Shown here in pieces: positions 17,739 to 26,137 of a stretch of DNA of 64,000 nucleotides. The notes below the pieces were generated by a model, which saw only the letters and a list, made by a program, of their open reading frames with translations, searched no databases and was not told the DNA's origin. The stretch comes from Dysgonomonas sp. Marseille-P4361 (GTDB lineage Bacteria > Bacteroidota > Bacteroidia > Bacteroidales > Dysgonomonadaceae), in the NCBI RefSeq assembly GCF_900343125.1, contig NZ_OPYL01000002.1, positions 372,001 to 436,000 of the forward strand, written 5' to 3'. The position numbers and the translations under genes are program-made. Each line of letters starts with the position of its first letter. Within the stretch, counting starts at the first letter, position 1.

Positions 17739-18956
17739 CTACTTTCTAAGGGTTTTACTTACTGTTGCAATAAGGATTATACAAGCTCCGAATAATCCGA
17801 CAGTTAAGTAAGCCCATTCTAAATTATATTTGTGAGAGATTGCCCCAACCAACAGTGGTGCAACTAGCGGTCCCACAAAACTAATACTAGACATAATTGT
17901 AAGGGCTGTACCGGCAGGTGTTTTTGCTTTCTCAGCAACGATACTGTATATAGTAGGAACTACACACGATATGCCCAGCCCTATCATCATAAAGCCTATA
18001 GAGTTGATAATAACTTTTATTGTCAGCGAGTCTGAATAATCAATAAATATAGATGAGACCGTAAAGCCTGCAAATATCAAAGCTCCGGCTATTTGTAATA
18101 CAGTCTTTTTTGACCATTTAGAATAAGCCAGATTCGTTAACATACGACCGGTGAACATCATTACCATAAATACTAAAAAACCTACTTGCATCGATTCAGG
18201 TGCTTTTATCACCGACTGGAAGTAAACATCACTCCATTCAAACATGGTATTCTCCACAACAAGAGCTAACAGCCAAATCAAGCCTAGTTGAATAAGTAAC
18301 ATCTCAGGCATGTGGAACCATTTTCTTTTGGGTTCGTTTACTTCTTTTGCTTCAACTTTCACTTCCTCAGGTTCAACGGATGCCTCTTGTAGATATTTAT
18401 AATTAAATAAGATAAGAAATACCGCAAGAGCAGCTATTATGGCGAAGTGAAGATAAGTTCCAACTTGCATATTAATCATGGCATATCCTATCAGTGCACC
18501 AATACATGCCGAAAGGCTCCAGCTCGCATGAAAAGAGGCTATAATTGGTTTGCCATATATGCGTTCTACTTCAATAGCTTGAGTATTAAGAGAAATGTCT
18601 GTCATATTCCAGAATGTTCCGAATAAGAACATCATAATGCCGAGACCTGTGATTCCAGGTACTATACTCACCAAAAATAAGGAAAGGGCAAAACCCATGA
18701 TACTTATCAATACAGTTTTTTTACTCCCTATGCGGGGAAGAAGAAAGCCTACCAGGGGAATAGCCGCAAATTTACCGATTGGTATTAAGGCCATCAGAAA
18801 ACCATAATGTAAAAAGCTCTCTACATTAAAATCTTTCTTTATATCAGGCAGACGACTTGCCCAACTGGCAAAGCAAAGCCCTTGGGCTATGAAAAGACTC
18901 ATTACAGCATAACGTATTCTTTGTTTGCTGTATATGGTTGCTTGTAATTCAGACAT
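17739..18956 (-). CDS. MFS transporter, YbjJ-like
   Basis: Twelve-helix inner-membrane permease of the major facilitator superfamily. The 405-residue product starts at ATG 18956 (MSELQATIYSKQRIRYAVMSLFIAQG); an upstream in-frame TTG coincides with the promoter box and is rejected. The loop between helices 2 and 3 carries PLVGFLLPRIGSKKT, the MFS signature region, and the central loop (about residues 195-215) is rich in Glu and Lys. Similarity to YbjJ/fucose-permease-like carriers is by general pattern only, and the substrate is unknown. It is monocistronic, convergent with the PfkB kinase gene. Confidence 0.8.
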   Translation of the reverse strand: MSELQATIYSKQRIRYAVMSLFIAQGLCFASWASRLPDIKKDFNVESFLHYGFLMALIPIGKFAAIPLVGFLLPRIGSKKTVLISIMGFALSLFLVSIVPGITGLGIMMFLFGTFWNMTDISLNTQAIEVERIYGKPIIASFHASWSLSACIGALIGYAMINMQVGTYLHFAIIAALAVFLILFNYKYLQEASVEPEEVKVEAKEVNEPKRKWFHMPEMLLIQLGLIWLLALVVENTMFEWSDVYFQSVIKAPESMQVGFLVFMVMMFTGRMLTNLAYSKWSKKTVLQIAGALIFAGFTVSSIFIDYSDSLTIKVIINSIGFMMIGLGISCVVPTIYSIVAEKAKTPAGTALTIMSSISFVGPLVAPLLVGAISHKYNLEWAYLTVGLFGACIILIATVSKTLRK

Positions 18957-18977
18957 ACGTTCTTTATTTAAATCGGG

Positions 18978-18985
18978 CAAAGGTA
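18978..18985 (-). promoter_or_regulatory. -7 promoter box of the MFS gene
   Basis: TACCTTTG on the minus strand, 21 bases upstream of the chosen ATG. It rules out the TTG at 18980 as start. Confidence 0.5.
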
Positions 18986-19070
18986 AATAAATTTACTCTA
19001 ATTTGGGGCTGTAATGCGAATAAAAGGGACTAAATATATTGTTTTGTATCACAATTAATGCATAATTCTT

Positions 19071-19078
19071 TACATTTG
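19071..19078 (+). promoter_or_regulatory. -7 promoter box of the C1 peptidase gene
   Basis: TACATTTG, 32 bases before the start codon, with TTTTG about 24 bases upstream as a possible -33 element. Confidence 0.5.
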
Positions 19079-19110
19079 TAATTTAACTTAAATATCTAAA
19101 AGACATATTC

Positions 19111-20490
19111 ATGAAAAAGGTATTATTTACGGGCATCTTACTATGCTCTTCTATATTTTTATCATCGCAAAACATTACTACTAAAGAGCTAGATGAAATT
19201 AAAGCAAGTCTCAATCGGGATGCTTCTACAAAAGCAGTTCAAAATGTGCTGACTTCTAATGCAAACATTACGGCTAATGCTCTGAATAGAGAATTACAAG
19301 GTAAAATAGATCATTATTTCAAATATAGAGTAAAAGTTAGCGGAATAACAGATCAGAAAAGCTCGGGTAGATGTTGGATGTTTACCTCGTTGAATGTTTT
19401 ACGCCCAAGCATAATGGAACGTTATAATGTGGCTGAGTTTGATTTCTCTCACAATTATCTATATTTCTGGGATATATTTGAGAAAGCCAATTTGTTTCTG
19501 GAAAATGTAATAGCAACAGGGAAGGAAGCCTTTGGAGATAGGACTGTAGATTATATTTTCAAATCGCCGGTTGGTGACGGAGGGGTATGGAATCTGTATT
19601 ATAATCTCGGAGAAAAATATGGCGCTGTGCCTAAGAGTGTAATGCCAGAAACTGCTCATTCAAACAATACTCGTCAAATGGTTGGGCTGGTTAATGAAAA
19701 ATTACGCTTGGGAGGATACCAATTAAGAGGCTTGATTGCTACCAATAAGAAGATAGAAGAGATTCGAGCAGAAAAAGTTTCTATATTGAAAGATGTTTAT
19801 CGTATTCTTACACTTTGCCTAGGGGAACCTCCTGCAGAGTTTACGTGGAGATATAAGGATAAAAGTGGAAATGTTCAAGAATTGAAAAATTATACACCAC
19901 AACAGTTTTATAAGGAAATAACACCTGCGGATTATTCTCCTCAAAATTACATTATGATAATGAATGATCCTACACGCGAATATTATAAGGTGTACGAGAT
20001 AGATAATTATAGAAACAGTATTGAAGGGATTAACTGGGTATATCTAAATCTACCCAATGATGATATAAAGAAAGCTGCCTTGGCTTCAATCAAGAATAAT
20101 GAAGCTATGTATGCATCGTGTGACGTAGGTAAACAGATGAATTCAGCTGAAGGTATATCAGATCCTTCGATGTATGATTATGAGTCACTTTTGGGAGTTA
20201 ATTTAACAATGGATAAAAAAGCGCGTATCCTTACTCGTCAAAGCGGATCGAGTCATGCCATGTTATTGATAGGTTGTGATACAGACGAAAACGATGAACC
20301 AGTGAAATGGGAATTTGAAAATAGCTGGGGATCTGCTTCAGGGAATAGAGGTTATTTAACTTTTACAGATAAATGGTTTGATGAATATATGTTTCGCTTA
20401 GTAATTCATAAGAAATATTTAGACGGAAAGGCTATCAATAGTTTGAACGAAAAACCAATAATGTTACCTATGTGGGATTATATGAATTAA
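19111..20490 (+). CDS. Exported C1B-family cysteine peptidase (aminopeptidase C / bleomycin hydrolase type)
   Basis: Cysteine aminopeptidase of the bleomycin-hydrolase family. Unlike cytosolic PepC it has a signal peptide (MKKVLFTGILLCSSIFLSSQ), as is usual for the Bacteroidota members, so it should act in the periplasm. The catalytic set is complete: oxyanion Gln82 and nucleophile Cys88 in DQKSSGRCWMF, His382 in SSHAMLL and Asn404 in FENSWG. The protein has 459 residues. The C-terminal WDYMN resembles the tail that occupies the active site in family members. It is monocistronic. Confidence 0.93.
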   Translation: MKKVLFTGILLCSSIFLSSQNITTKELDEIKASLNRDASTKAVQNVLTSNANITANALNRELQGKIDHYFKYRVKVSGITDQKSSGRCWMFTSLNVLRPSIMERYNVAEFDFSHNYLYFWDIFEKANLFLENVIATGKEAFGDRTVDYIFKSPVGDGGVWNLYYNLGEKYGAVPKSVMPETAHSNNTRQMVGLVNEKLRLGGYQLRGLIATNKKIEEIRAEKVSILKDVYRILTLCLGEPPAEFTWRYKDKSGNVQELKNYTPQQFYKEITPADYSPQNYIMIMNDPTREYYKVYEIDNYRNSIEGINWVYLNLPNDDIKKAALASIKNNEAMYASCDVGKQMNSAEGISDPSMYDYESLLGVNLTMDKKARILTRQSGSSHAMLLIGCDTDENDEPVKWEFENSWGSASGNRGYLTFTDKWFDEYMFRLVIHKKYLDGKAINSLNEKPIMLPMWDYMN

Positions 20491-20677
20491 AGTGTTTTCT
20501 TTCTAAAATTAGCTATATCTAGTTGCTGTATAGTAGATTAAGAAAAATGAAGGTAAATATCAAGTGTTAAAAAATAAAGGTAATAGCTGTGAGGTTAATA
20601 AATTTTATATAAAAATATGTTTTATAATATGTTTTTTTATTTGGTGAGGTTATCTAAATCGCGTTCCTTTGTACTGA

Positions 20678-20772
20678 TAACCAAACAATCTTTATTTACC
20701 TTAAAGCCTAATACCTAATTAACTCAAACATAAGAGGAGGTTTCGATTCAGAAGCCTCCTCTTATGTCTTTC
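20678..20772 (+). ncRNA. Candidate small RNA between pepC-like gene and prmA
   Basis: A near-consensus promoter (TTTG at 20640, 20-base spacer, TTCCTTTG at 20664-20671) points into about 95 non-coding bases that end in a 12-base GC-containing hairpin (20729-20766) followed by TCTTTCTT. There is no plausible reading frame in it. The -7 box lacks the consensus A, and the hairpin may only be the prmA terminator, so this is tentative. Confidence 0.3.
20729..20766 (-). terminator. Terminator downstream of prmA (possibly bidirectional)
   Basis: CATAAGAGGAGG pairs with CCTCCTCTTATG around a 14-base loop. It lies just after the prmA stop on the minus strand. T-runs are weak on both sides. Confidence 0.65.
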
Positions 20773-21612
20773 TTAACACTTTGTGAATTTTACAGAAGTC
20801 CAGTTGTCTTTTACATTGTTGTGAACAAAGTTAAGCCCATGTTTATTACATTCTTCTGTAATGGCAGGGATGTCCTCTACATAAAATCCGCTCATGAATA
20901 ATAAGCCTCCTTTATTTAGAACGGATGCATATACATGAATGTCGTTAAGTAGTATATTTCTGTTTATATTGGCTAATATGATATCGAAAGTAGTATTGCC
21001 AAGCAGTTCTGCTCCTCCAATTTCAACAGAAATGTTTTTTATCTTGTTGAGTTCCAAATTCTCGATAGCATTGTCATAGGCCCATTTGTCTATATCTATT
21101 GCTTTTATAGGATTGGCTCCCTTCATCGAAGCTAAAATAGCTAGTATAGCGGTTCCGGTGCCCATGTCAAGAACGGATCGACCATTAAAATCTTCGTTTA
21201 AAATCTCTCTAATCATCAATTCTGTTGTTTGGTGATGCCCTGTTCCAAAAGCCATTTTAGGATCAATAAAAATATTGTATTCATATGTAGCAGGGGCATT
21301 GTGGAAGGTGCTTTGTATAATACATCTATTATCTATAATCAGAGGTTGGAAATAATTTTTTTCCCACTCCTCATTCCAATTCTTGTCCTCTATACTCTTA
21401 TATGTATAGCTGATATCAGCCTCAATTGGTAGCTCTTGAAGAACCTTATCTAATTCTGTGGGGTTAAATAAATTATTTTGAATGTATGCTGTAGTACCGG
21501 TTTCATCTTCCACAAAACTTTCAAACCCAATTTCAGCTATCACTACAGATAGAACGCTATTTACTATTTCGGTGTTTGGATTACAAACGAACTTAACTTC
21601 TATATATACCAT
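20773..21612 (-). CDS. prmA: Ribosomal protein L11 methyltransferase
   Basis: S-adenosylmethionine-dependent enzyme that trimethylates ribosomal protein L11 in the cytoplasm. The 279-residue protein has the PrmA order: an N-terminal substrate-recognition half, a linker with DKNWNEEWEKNYFQPL, the FGTGHHQTT motif, SAM motif I VLDMGTGTAILAI (about residues 146-158), IDIDKWAYDNAIEN and the LANINRNIL variant of the NPPY-like motif. It is complete and monocistronic, with a promoter box 18 bases upstream of the start. Confidence 0.95.
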   Translation of the reverse strand: MVYIEVKFVCNPNTEIVNSVLSVVIAEIGFESFVEDETGTTAYIQNNLFNPTELDKVLQELPIEADISYTYKSIEDKNWNEEWEKNYFQPLIIDNRCIIQSTFHNAPATYEYNIFIDPKMAFGTGHHQTTELMIREILNEDFNGRSVLDMGTGTAILAILASMKGANPIKAIDIDKWAYDNAIENLELNKIKNISVEIGGAELLGNTTFDIILANINRNILLNDIHVYASVLNKGGLLFMSGFYVEDIPAITEECNKHGLNFVHNNVKDNWTSVKFTKC

Positions 21613-21629
21613 AATTCATTGTTTTGATG

Positions 21630-21637
21630 CAAAAATA
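21630..21637 (-). promoter_or_regulatory. -7 promoter box of prmA
   Basis: TATTTTTG on the minus strand, 18 bases before the start codon, implying a very short leader. Confidence 0.5.
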
Positions 21638-21700
21638 CACTTTAAATAATGAATTGTTAGATAAATAGTCTGTAATTTTTCTTGCTGTTAAATATTGTTA

Positions 21701-21708
21701 TATATTTG
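21701..21708 (+). promoter_or_regulatory. -7 promoter box of the beta-barrel protein gene
   Basis: TATATTTG, 49 bases upstream of the start codon and followed by GCG as often seen at Bacteroidota promoters. Confidence 0.5.
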
Positions 21709-21756
21709 CGCTCAGTTTTAAAATAATAAAAATTTAACACAAATTATTTATCAATT

Positions 21757-22608
21757 ATGAAGCGTTTCTTCTTAACACTTTTTTTGTTAAACTCACTGTA
21801 TCTATTCTCTCAAGAGGCACAAATGGTGAATATTTCTCAAGAAACCAATTTAGAAGAAGTATCATCGGATCTAAAGCTAGATGAAGATAGAAAACAAAAT
21901 GATGATGAGTTTTATGAGGGAGGACCTCTTTCTCATATTAATGTATCTCTTCGTTTGTCAACAATGGGGGTAGGTCTTGAAGCTGCAACACCGATCAATA
22001 GTTTTTTGAAGTTGCGTGCCGGTATTAACTATATGGGATTTAAATCCGGAACATTTGATATATCTCTAGATGATCCTAATGGAGATCTTTCTCAAGCATT
22101 CGGTGAGATTCCTGACTATAAAATGAAGGGAGAGTTGAATTTTACGAATGGTCATGTGTTAGTTGATTTTCATCCTGTAAAGAAAGGTATATTTCATATA
22201 ACAGCCGGAGCTTTTATCGGAAAGAATCAGCTTAAGGCTAAAGGTTTTTTAGCTAATATGGATGGTAGTCCGGTGCAATTACAAGACGGACAATCATGGC
22301 CTTCTATCGAATTTGATGGTCATAAATTAGAGTTAGATGATGCTAACCTTGATGCTACACTTCAATTAGGAAATGTGATCAAACCTTATTTCGGTCTTGG
22401 TTTAGGGCGTGCTATTTCTAAAAGCCGAGTAAGTTTCAAATTCGAATTAGGTATGATTTATCAAGGGAAATATTCGATAAAGCAAAATGGGAAAAAACTT
22501 GATGTATTAGAAAATGCAACAGAAAATTTTGAAGATATTGACACCTATACTCAATGGTTGAAATGGTGGCCAATGCTTAACTTTCAGTTAACATATAGAA
22601 TTTTCTAA
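21757..22608 (+). CDS. Hypothetical outer-membrane beta-barrel protein
   Basis: I do not recognise a named family. The 283-residue protein has a signal peptide (MKRFFLTLFLLNSLYLFSQ), an acidic stretch at about residues 25-50, and then alternating strands with aromatic girdle residues. It ends in FQLTYRIF, a terminal aromatic that fits a beta-barrel. The segment INVSLRLSTMGVGLEAATPINSFLKLRAGINY is typical of small Bacteroidota porin-like proteins. It is expressed alone from its own promoter to a strong terminator. The location is inferred; the function is unknown. Confidence 0.6.
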   Translation: MKRFFLTLFLLNSLYLFSQEAQMVNISQETNLEEVSSDLKLDEDRKQNDDEFYEGGPLSHINVSLRLSTMGVGLEAATPINSFLKLRAGINYMGFKSGTFDISLDDPNGDLSQAFGEIPDYKMKGELNFTNGHVLVDFHPVKKGIFHITAGAFIGKNQLKAKGFLANMDGSPVQLQDGQSWPSIEFDGHKLELDDANLDATLQLGNVIKPYFGLGLGRAISKSRVSFKFELGMIYQGKYSIKQNGKKLDVLENATENFEDIDTYTQWLKWWPMLNFQLTYRIF

Positions 22609-22642
22609 TATTATCGTTTTTAATTATTAAGTTATAGTTCTC

Positions 22643-22676
22643 AACGCTGGTGAATATTTGTTCGCCAGCGTTTTTG
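22643..22676 (+). terminator. Terminator of the beta-barrel gene
   Basis: AACGCTGG pairs with CCAGCGTT, extended internally by GAA / TTC, followed by TTTTT. Confidence 0.9.
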
Positions 22677-22790
22677 CTATGTAGTTTATTATGGTATCTG
22701 TAAAAAAGAAATCATTTAAATAAATACAATTCTCTATTGGAGTAAATAAACTTTCTTTTTCTTTGCAATATTACTTAATTGATAAATATT

Positions 22791-23297
22791 ATGATTTTAG
22801 ATATTATTCTTATTAGTTTAGGTTTTATCTGTATCCTTGTAGGTTTTGCCGGTTGTATATTACCAGTTCTTCCGGGGATTCCTCTGAGTTATTTGGGTAT
22901 TGTCCTACTCCACTTCACATCTGTAGTTAATTTTTCACCCCAATTTCTTATTGTATGGGGTATTGTGGTAATTGTAATTCAGGTTCTCGATTATTTTATC
23001 CCCATTTGGGGTACTAAGTACTTTGGCGGAGGAAAGAAGGGGATGTGGGGAAGCCTATTGGGAATTGTTTTAGGTGTATTTATATTACCGCCTTGGGGTA
23101 TTATAATTTTCCCTTTTGTCGGGGCTGTAATAGGCGAGCTTATTGATGAAAAAGAATTTAAAGAAGCAATGAAAGCAGGTTTTGGAGCCTTCCTTGGATT
23201 CTTGGTTGGTACTGTCGCAAAACTGGTCGTAGCGGCTGTTTTGGCTTTTTACTTTGTTAAAGAAGTAATTGTATCTATTATCCCAGCCTTTGTTTAA
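22791..23297 (+). CDS. DUF456 membrane protein
   Basis: A 168-residue integral membrane protein of the DUF456 family, whose function is unknown. The start is ATG 22791 (MILDIILISLGFICILVGFAGCILPVLPG); an in-frame TTG 12 bases earlier is not needed. Hydrophobic helices cover about residues 2-30, 38-62, 80-105 and 130-165. The GxxGCxLPVLPGxPLSYLG and GGGKKGMWGSLLG segments are the family hallmarks. A CTTTG-containing promoter-like sequence lies just upstream. It converges with apbE (14 bases apart). Confidence 0.8.
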   Translation: MILDIILISLGFICILVGFAGCILPVLPGIPLSYLGIVLLHFTSVVNFSPQFLIVWGIVVIVIQVLDYFIPIWGTKYFGGGKKGMWGSLLGIVLGVFILPPWGIIIFPFVGAVIGELIDEKEFKEAMKAGFGAFLGFLVGTVAKLVVAAVLAFYFVKEVIVSIIPAFV

Positions 23298-23310
23298 GTA
23301 AGGGTTAAGA

Positions 23311-24303
23311 TTATTGCTTTTGCTCGTAATTATCAAAGTCTTCAGATTTTACAGTCATATATGTGCTGTCGCTTGTTCCTAATATTAAAAGGTAGGATAA
23401 ACCTTTTTTCTTGGCTATGGTTCTCGCTGTAGCTGTGTCTGTAAGCATGAAGGCTGTAGCATAAGCGTCTGCTGTCATGCAGTCATCGGCAATGATCGTA
23501 GCACTTAGTATATTTGATTCGGAAGGGTATCCTGTATTAGGGTTTATTGTATGAGCAAATCTTTTTCCGTCCCGCGTGTAATATTTTCTGTAATTGCCCG
23601 ACGTAGCAAGTGATTTATCACATAACTTTATTATTGTCTGTAAATGTTCGTAATCAAAAATATCTTTATCTACAGGCTGTGTGATACCTATTTGCCAACA
23701 TTTTCCTTTTGCGTTCAAGCCTTTCGTTCTTATTTCTCCACCTATGTCAACCATGTAGTTGTTAATGCCATAAGATTCTAAAAGTTGAGCAATGACATCA
23801 GTGGAGTAGCCTTTTGCTATAGCTGAGGTATTTATTTGAATTTCGGGTCTATCTTTTATTATTTTATTATCTTCTAATCTTATTTTTTGAAAGCCTACAA
23901 ATTGCTTTAGGCTGTCTATCATTTCAGGAGATACATTATCTATGTTTTTAAACCCAAATCCCCAGGCATTGATCAAAGGGGATACTGTTATATCAAACAT
24001 CCCATCTGTGTCCATAGATACTTCCTTTGACTTGTTAAATACATTAATGAAAAAGCTATCCAGTTTTGCAGATTCATTATTATTTACTTTCGATATGATG
24101 CTTGTCGTCTTGAAAGGGTTTAAGGAATTGTCGAATAATGCAAGCTTTTCAGTTATTTCCTCATCAAGAGAATGTGTATGCTTATATTTTACTGAATATG
24201 TAGTGTGAAAGATGCTTCCTCTTGTCTCAAAATAGCTTTCTTTTTTCTCTTTACAGCTAGTTGCGATCATGAATACAATTAAAAATATATAGATATATCT
24301 CAT
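23311..24303 (-). CDS. apbE: FAD:protein FMN transferase, lipoprotein
   Basis: ApbE flavinyltransferase links FMN covalently to a threonine of target proteins such as RnfG/NqrC. I use ATG 24303, giving MRYIYIFLIVFMIATSCKEKK, a lipoprotein signal with its Cys in ATSC; a longer in-frame start at 24345 lacks this. Motifs include INAWGFGF, LDNSAIAKGYSTDVIAQLL (here NTSAIAKGYS), YMVDIGGEIRTKG and the Asp-containing DDCMTADAYATAFMLT segment that binds Mg and FAD. About 330 residues, complete. No flavinylated partner is visible nearby, but the gene is divergent from the cytochrome cluster. Confidence 0.92.
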   Translation of the reverse strand: MRYIYIFLIVFMIATSCKEKKESYFETRGSIFHTTYSVKYKHTHSLDEEITEKLALFDNSLNPFKTTSIISKVNNNESAKLDSFFINVFNKSKEVSMDTDGMFDITVSPLINAWGFGFKNIDNVSPEMIDSLKQFVGFQKIRLEDNKIIKDRPEIQINTSAIAKGYSTDVIAQLLESYGINNYMVDIGGEIRTKGLNAKGKCWQIGITQPVDKDIFDYEHLQTIIKLCDKSLATSGNYRKYYTRDGKRFAHTINPNTGYPSESNILSATIIADDCMTADAYATAFMLTDTATARTIAKKKGLSYLLILGTSDSTYMTVKSEDFDNYEQKQ

Positions 24304-24393
24304 AGAATAAATTATAGTAATAAAATATGCTTTTTTAAATATCAAATATTGAGTAAGTTAGTCGAAAATGATTGTATTTGAAATATTATATTG

Positions 24394-24401
24394 CAAATTT
24401 A
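24394..24401 (-). promoter_or_regulatory. -7 promoter box of apbE
   Basis: TAAATTTG on the minus strand, 91 bases before the lipoprotein start. Confidence 0.45.
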
Positions 24402-24436
24402 CTGCTTAATTATTAAAAAAAGATAAAAATGATATT

Positions 24437-24444
24437 TATATTTG
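24437..24444 (+). promoter_or_regulatory. -7 promoter box of the cytochrome/sugar-oxidoreductase cluster
   Basis: TATATTTG, an exact consensus match, about 107 bases upstream of the first gene, leaving a leader of about 100 bases. Confidence 0.45.
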
Positions 24445-24550
24445 TTCTTTCGTGAAATGGAAATTATGATATATTAAATAATTTATCGTTCTTTGTATTT
24501 CTTAAAAATCTGAAACTAATATAAATTTAGGCACCTTATTAAAAATTAAG

Positions 24551-26110
24551 ATGACGATCGAAAGCCATAGAAACAAAAAAAAGAATTTTTTTAAGCGTAA
24601 ATCATTTTATTTACTTCTCGGTTTAGTTTTTGGTATCATTCTCATGATATCAGTGTATCAAACATCAGTGTACTTTTCTACAGATGAGTCTTGTATGATG
24701 TGTCATGTGCATCCTCATGCGGAAGAAAGTTGGAAACTCTCCAAGCACATGGATAATGGCAGTGGAACCAAAGTCCATTGTGTCGATTGTCACTTACCCC
24801 CCAAAAATCAAACTTGGGATCATTATACGGCGAAGGCTAAGCTTGGTATTCGTGATGTTTGGGGATACCTAACTAAAGATAGTGCTGATTTTGACTGGGA
24901 TAGAATGTCTGAATTAGACTATGCCGTAACATATATTCCTAATGCATCGTGTAAAGAATGTCATTATAATTTATTTCCTGATGGAGTGACAGATGATGCT
25001 GTAACAGCTCACTTATACTACGAAGAGAATGAAGAAAAACTAGATCTACAATGTATCAGTTGCCACTTAGATGCAGGACACTATAATCCAAATTACCAAC
25101 ATGGAACATTGGCTGCTGCTCCTACTTCTAAAAATGCTGTTGATACAAGTGCTTATTTCAAAACAGCAACAGAAGTAACTGCTTTTGAAAACTATGTGGA
25201 ACAAATTCCAGGAACACCAGTTTCGTTCAATATGGTTGCTGTACCTGGAGGTACTTTCAAAATGGGTAGCGATGAAAAAGAATCTTTCCGCAAAGAAGAT
25301 GAAAGCCCTATGAGAAATGTAACACTTAGTCCATTCTTTATGGCAGAAATTGAAGTAACTTGGGATATGTATTGGTCTTTCTATGAAGAAACAATGAGTG
25401 AAGGTCGTACCCCTCCTGAAAAGGTGTATGCTAACAATAGTAACCCAGATGTAGATGCGGTTTCTGGACCTACACCTCCGTTTGGATTCCCTGACCAAGG
25501 CTGGGGAGGCGGAGATCGTCCGGCTATTACAATGACTCACTATGCCGCAGAAACGTTCTGTCAGTGGTTATCTAAAAAAACAGGTAAAAAATATCGTCTA
25601 CCAACCGAAGCTGAATGGGAATATGCTGCTAGAGGTGGTACAGAGACACCATATTTCTTTGAGGGAGATCCTAAAGATTTTTCAGATCAAGGTTTTTGGC
25701 GTAAATTCTTTGATGCGGATGTAGATCCTATTTCAGGATTCGTTATTTATGGTAAAAACAGTAAGAACAGATCACAAGAACCTTCACTTGTTAAAGCCAA
25801 TCCTTTCGGACTTAAAAATATGTTAGGAAACGTTATGGAATATTGTGCAGATAAATATGACCCTCAAGCATACTCAAAAGGAGGTGATAACGTAACGAAT
25901 CCTCTTAATACCGAAGGCGAAGAGTGGGTTGTTCGTGGAGGAAACTATACATCTGATGCTGCAGATTTAAGATGTGCAGCCAGAGATTATACAAAACACG
26001 ATGCATGGCTGAAAACAGACCCTCAGCAGCCTAAAAGTATTTGGTGGTATTCTGATATAAAAGGTATTGGTTTCCGCGTTGTATGCGACACAAATGGATT
26101 AGTTAAATAA
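24551..26110 (+). CDS. NapC/NirT-type tetraheme cytochrome c fused to an FGE/SUMF1-like domain
   Basis: A 519-residue two-part protein. Residues about 19-41 are a membrane anchor. The periplasmic part carries four CxxCH haem sites: CMMCH (48-52), CVDCH (77-81), CKECH (134-138) and CISCH (168-172), the pattern of NrfH/NapC quinol-oxidising cytochromes. From about residue 228 to the end it is an FGE-sulfatase (SUMF1) fold: MVAVPGGTFKMGSDE, RLPTEAEWEYAARGG, GNVMEYCAD, VVRGGNY and GIGFRVVCD. The Cys pair of true formylglycine-generating enzymes, expected just before RCAAR, is absent (TSDAADLRCAAR), so this domain is probably a binding or scaffold module, not a sulfatase activator. No NrfA partner lies nearby. 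First gene of the cluster; a quinone-to-periplasm or periplasm-to-quinone electron link is inferred. Confidence 0.85.
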   Translation: MTIESHRNKKKNFFKRKSFYLLLGLVFGIILMISVYQTSVYFSTDESCMMCHVHPHAEESWKLSKHMDNGSGTKVHCVDCHLPPKNQTWDHYTAKAKLGIRDVWGYLTKDSADFDWDRMSELDYAVTYIPNASCKECHYNLFPDGVTDDAVTAHLYYEENEEKLDLQCISCHLDAGHYNPNYQHGTLAAAPTSKNAVDTSAYFKTATEVTAFENYVEQIPGTPVSFNMVAVPGGTFKMGSDEKESFRKEDESPMRNVTLSPFFMAEIEVTWDMYWSFYEETMSEGRTPPEKVYANNSNPDVDAVSGPTPPFGFPDQGWGGGDRPAITMTHYAAETFCQWLSKKTGKKYRLPTEAEWEYAARGGTETPYFFEGDPKDFSDQGFWRKFFDADVDPISGFVIYGKNSKNRSQEPSLVKANPFGLKNMLGNVMEYCADKYDPQAYSKGGDNVTNPLNTEGEEWVVRGGNYTSDAADLRCAARDYTKHDAWLKTDPQQPKSIWWYSDIKGIGFRVVCDTNGLVK

Positions 26111-26137
26111 TAAATATAAAATCTTAAATACACAGTC

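Larger units (their letters stand above)
20491..20772. other. Intergenic region between the C1 peptidase gene and prmA
   Basis: No protein-coding frame is evident. It contains a TTTG / TTCCTTTG pair with promoter-like spacing (20640-20671), an inverted GGTTATC / GATAACC, and a strong hairpin at 20729-20766. Together these suggest a short transcript, listed separately. Confidence 0.5.
24304..24550. other. Divergent promoter region between apbE and the cytochrome cluster
   Basis: AT-rich, no gene. It carries a minus-strand box TAAATTTG (24394-24401) for apbE and a plus-strand TATATTTG (24437-24444) for the cytochrome fusion, 36 bases apart. No clear regulator site was recognised. Confidence 0.5.

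Noticed and set aside
24551-26110. NrfH of a nitrite reductase (NrfHA) operon
   Set aside because: The N-terminal domain is NrfH-like but no pentaheme NrfA is encoded nearby, and the protein continues into an FGE-like domain.
24551-26110. Sulfatase-activating enzyme
   Set aside because: The active-site cysteine pair of formylglycine-generating enzymes is missing and no sulfatase is present in the window.
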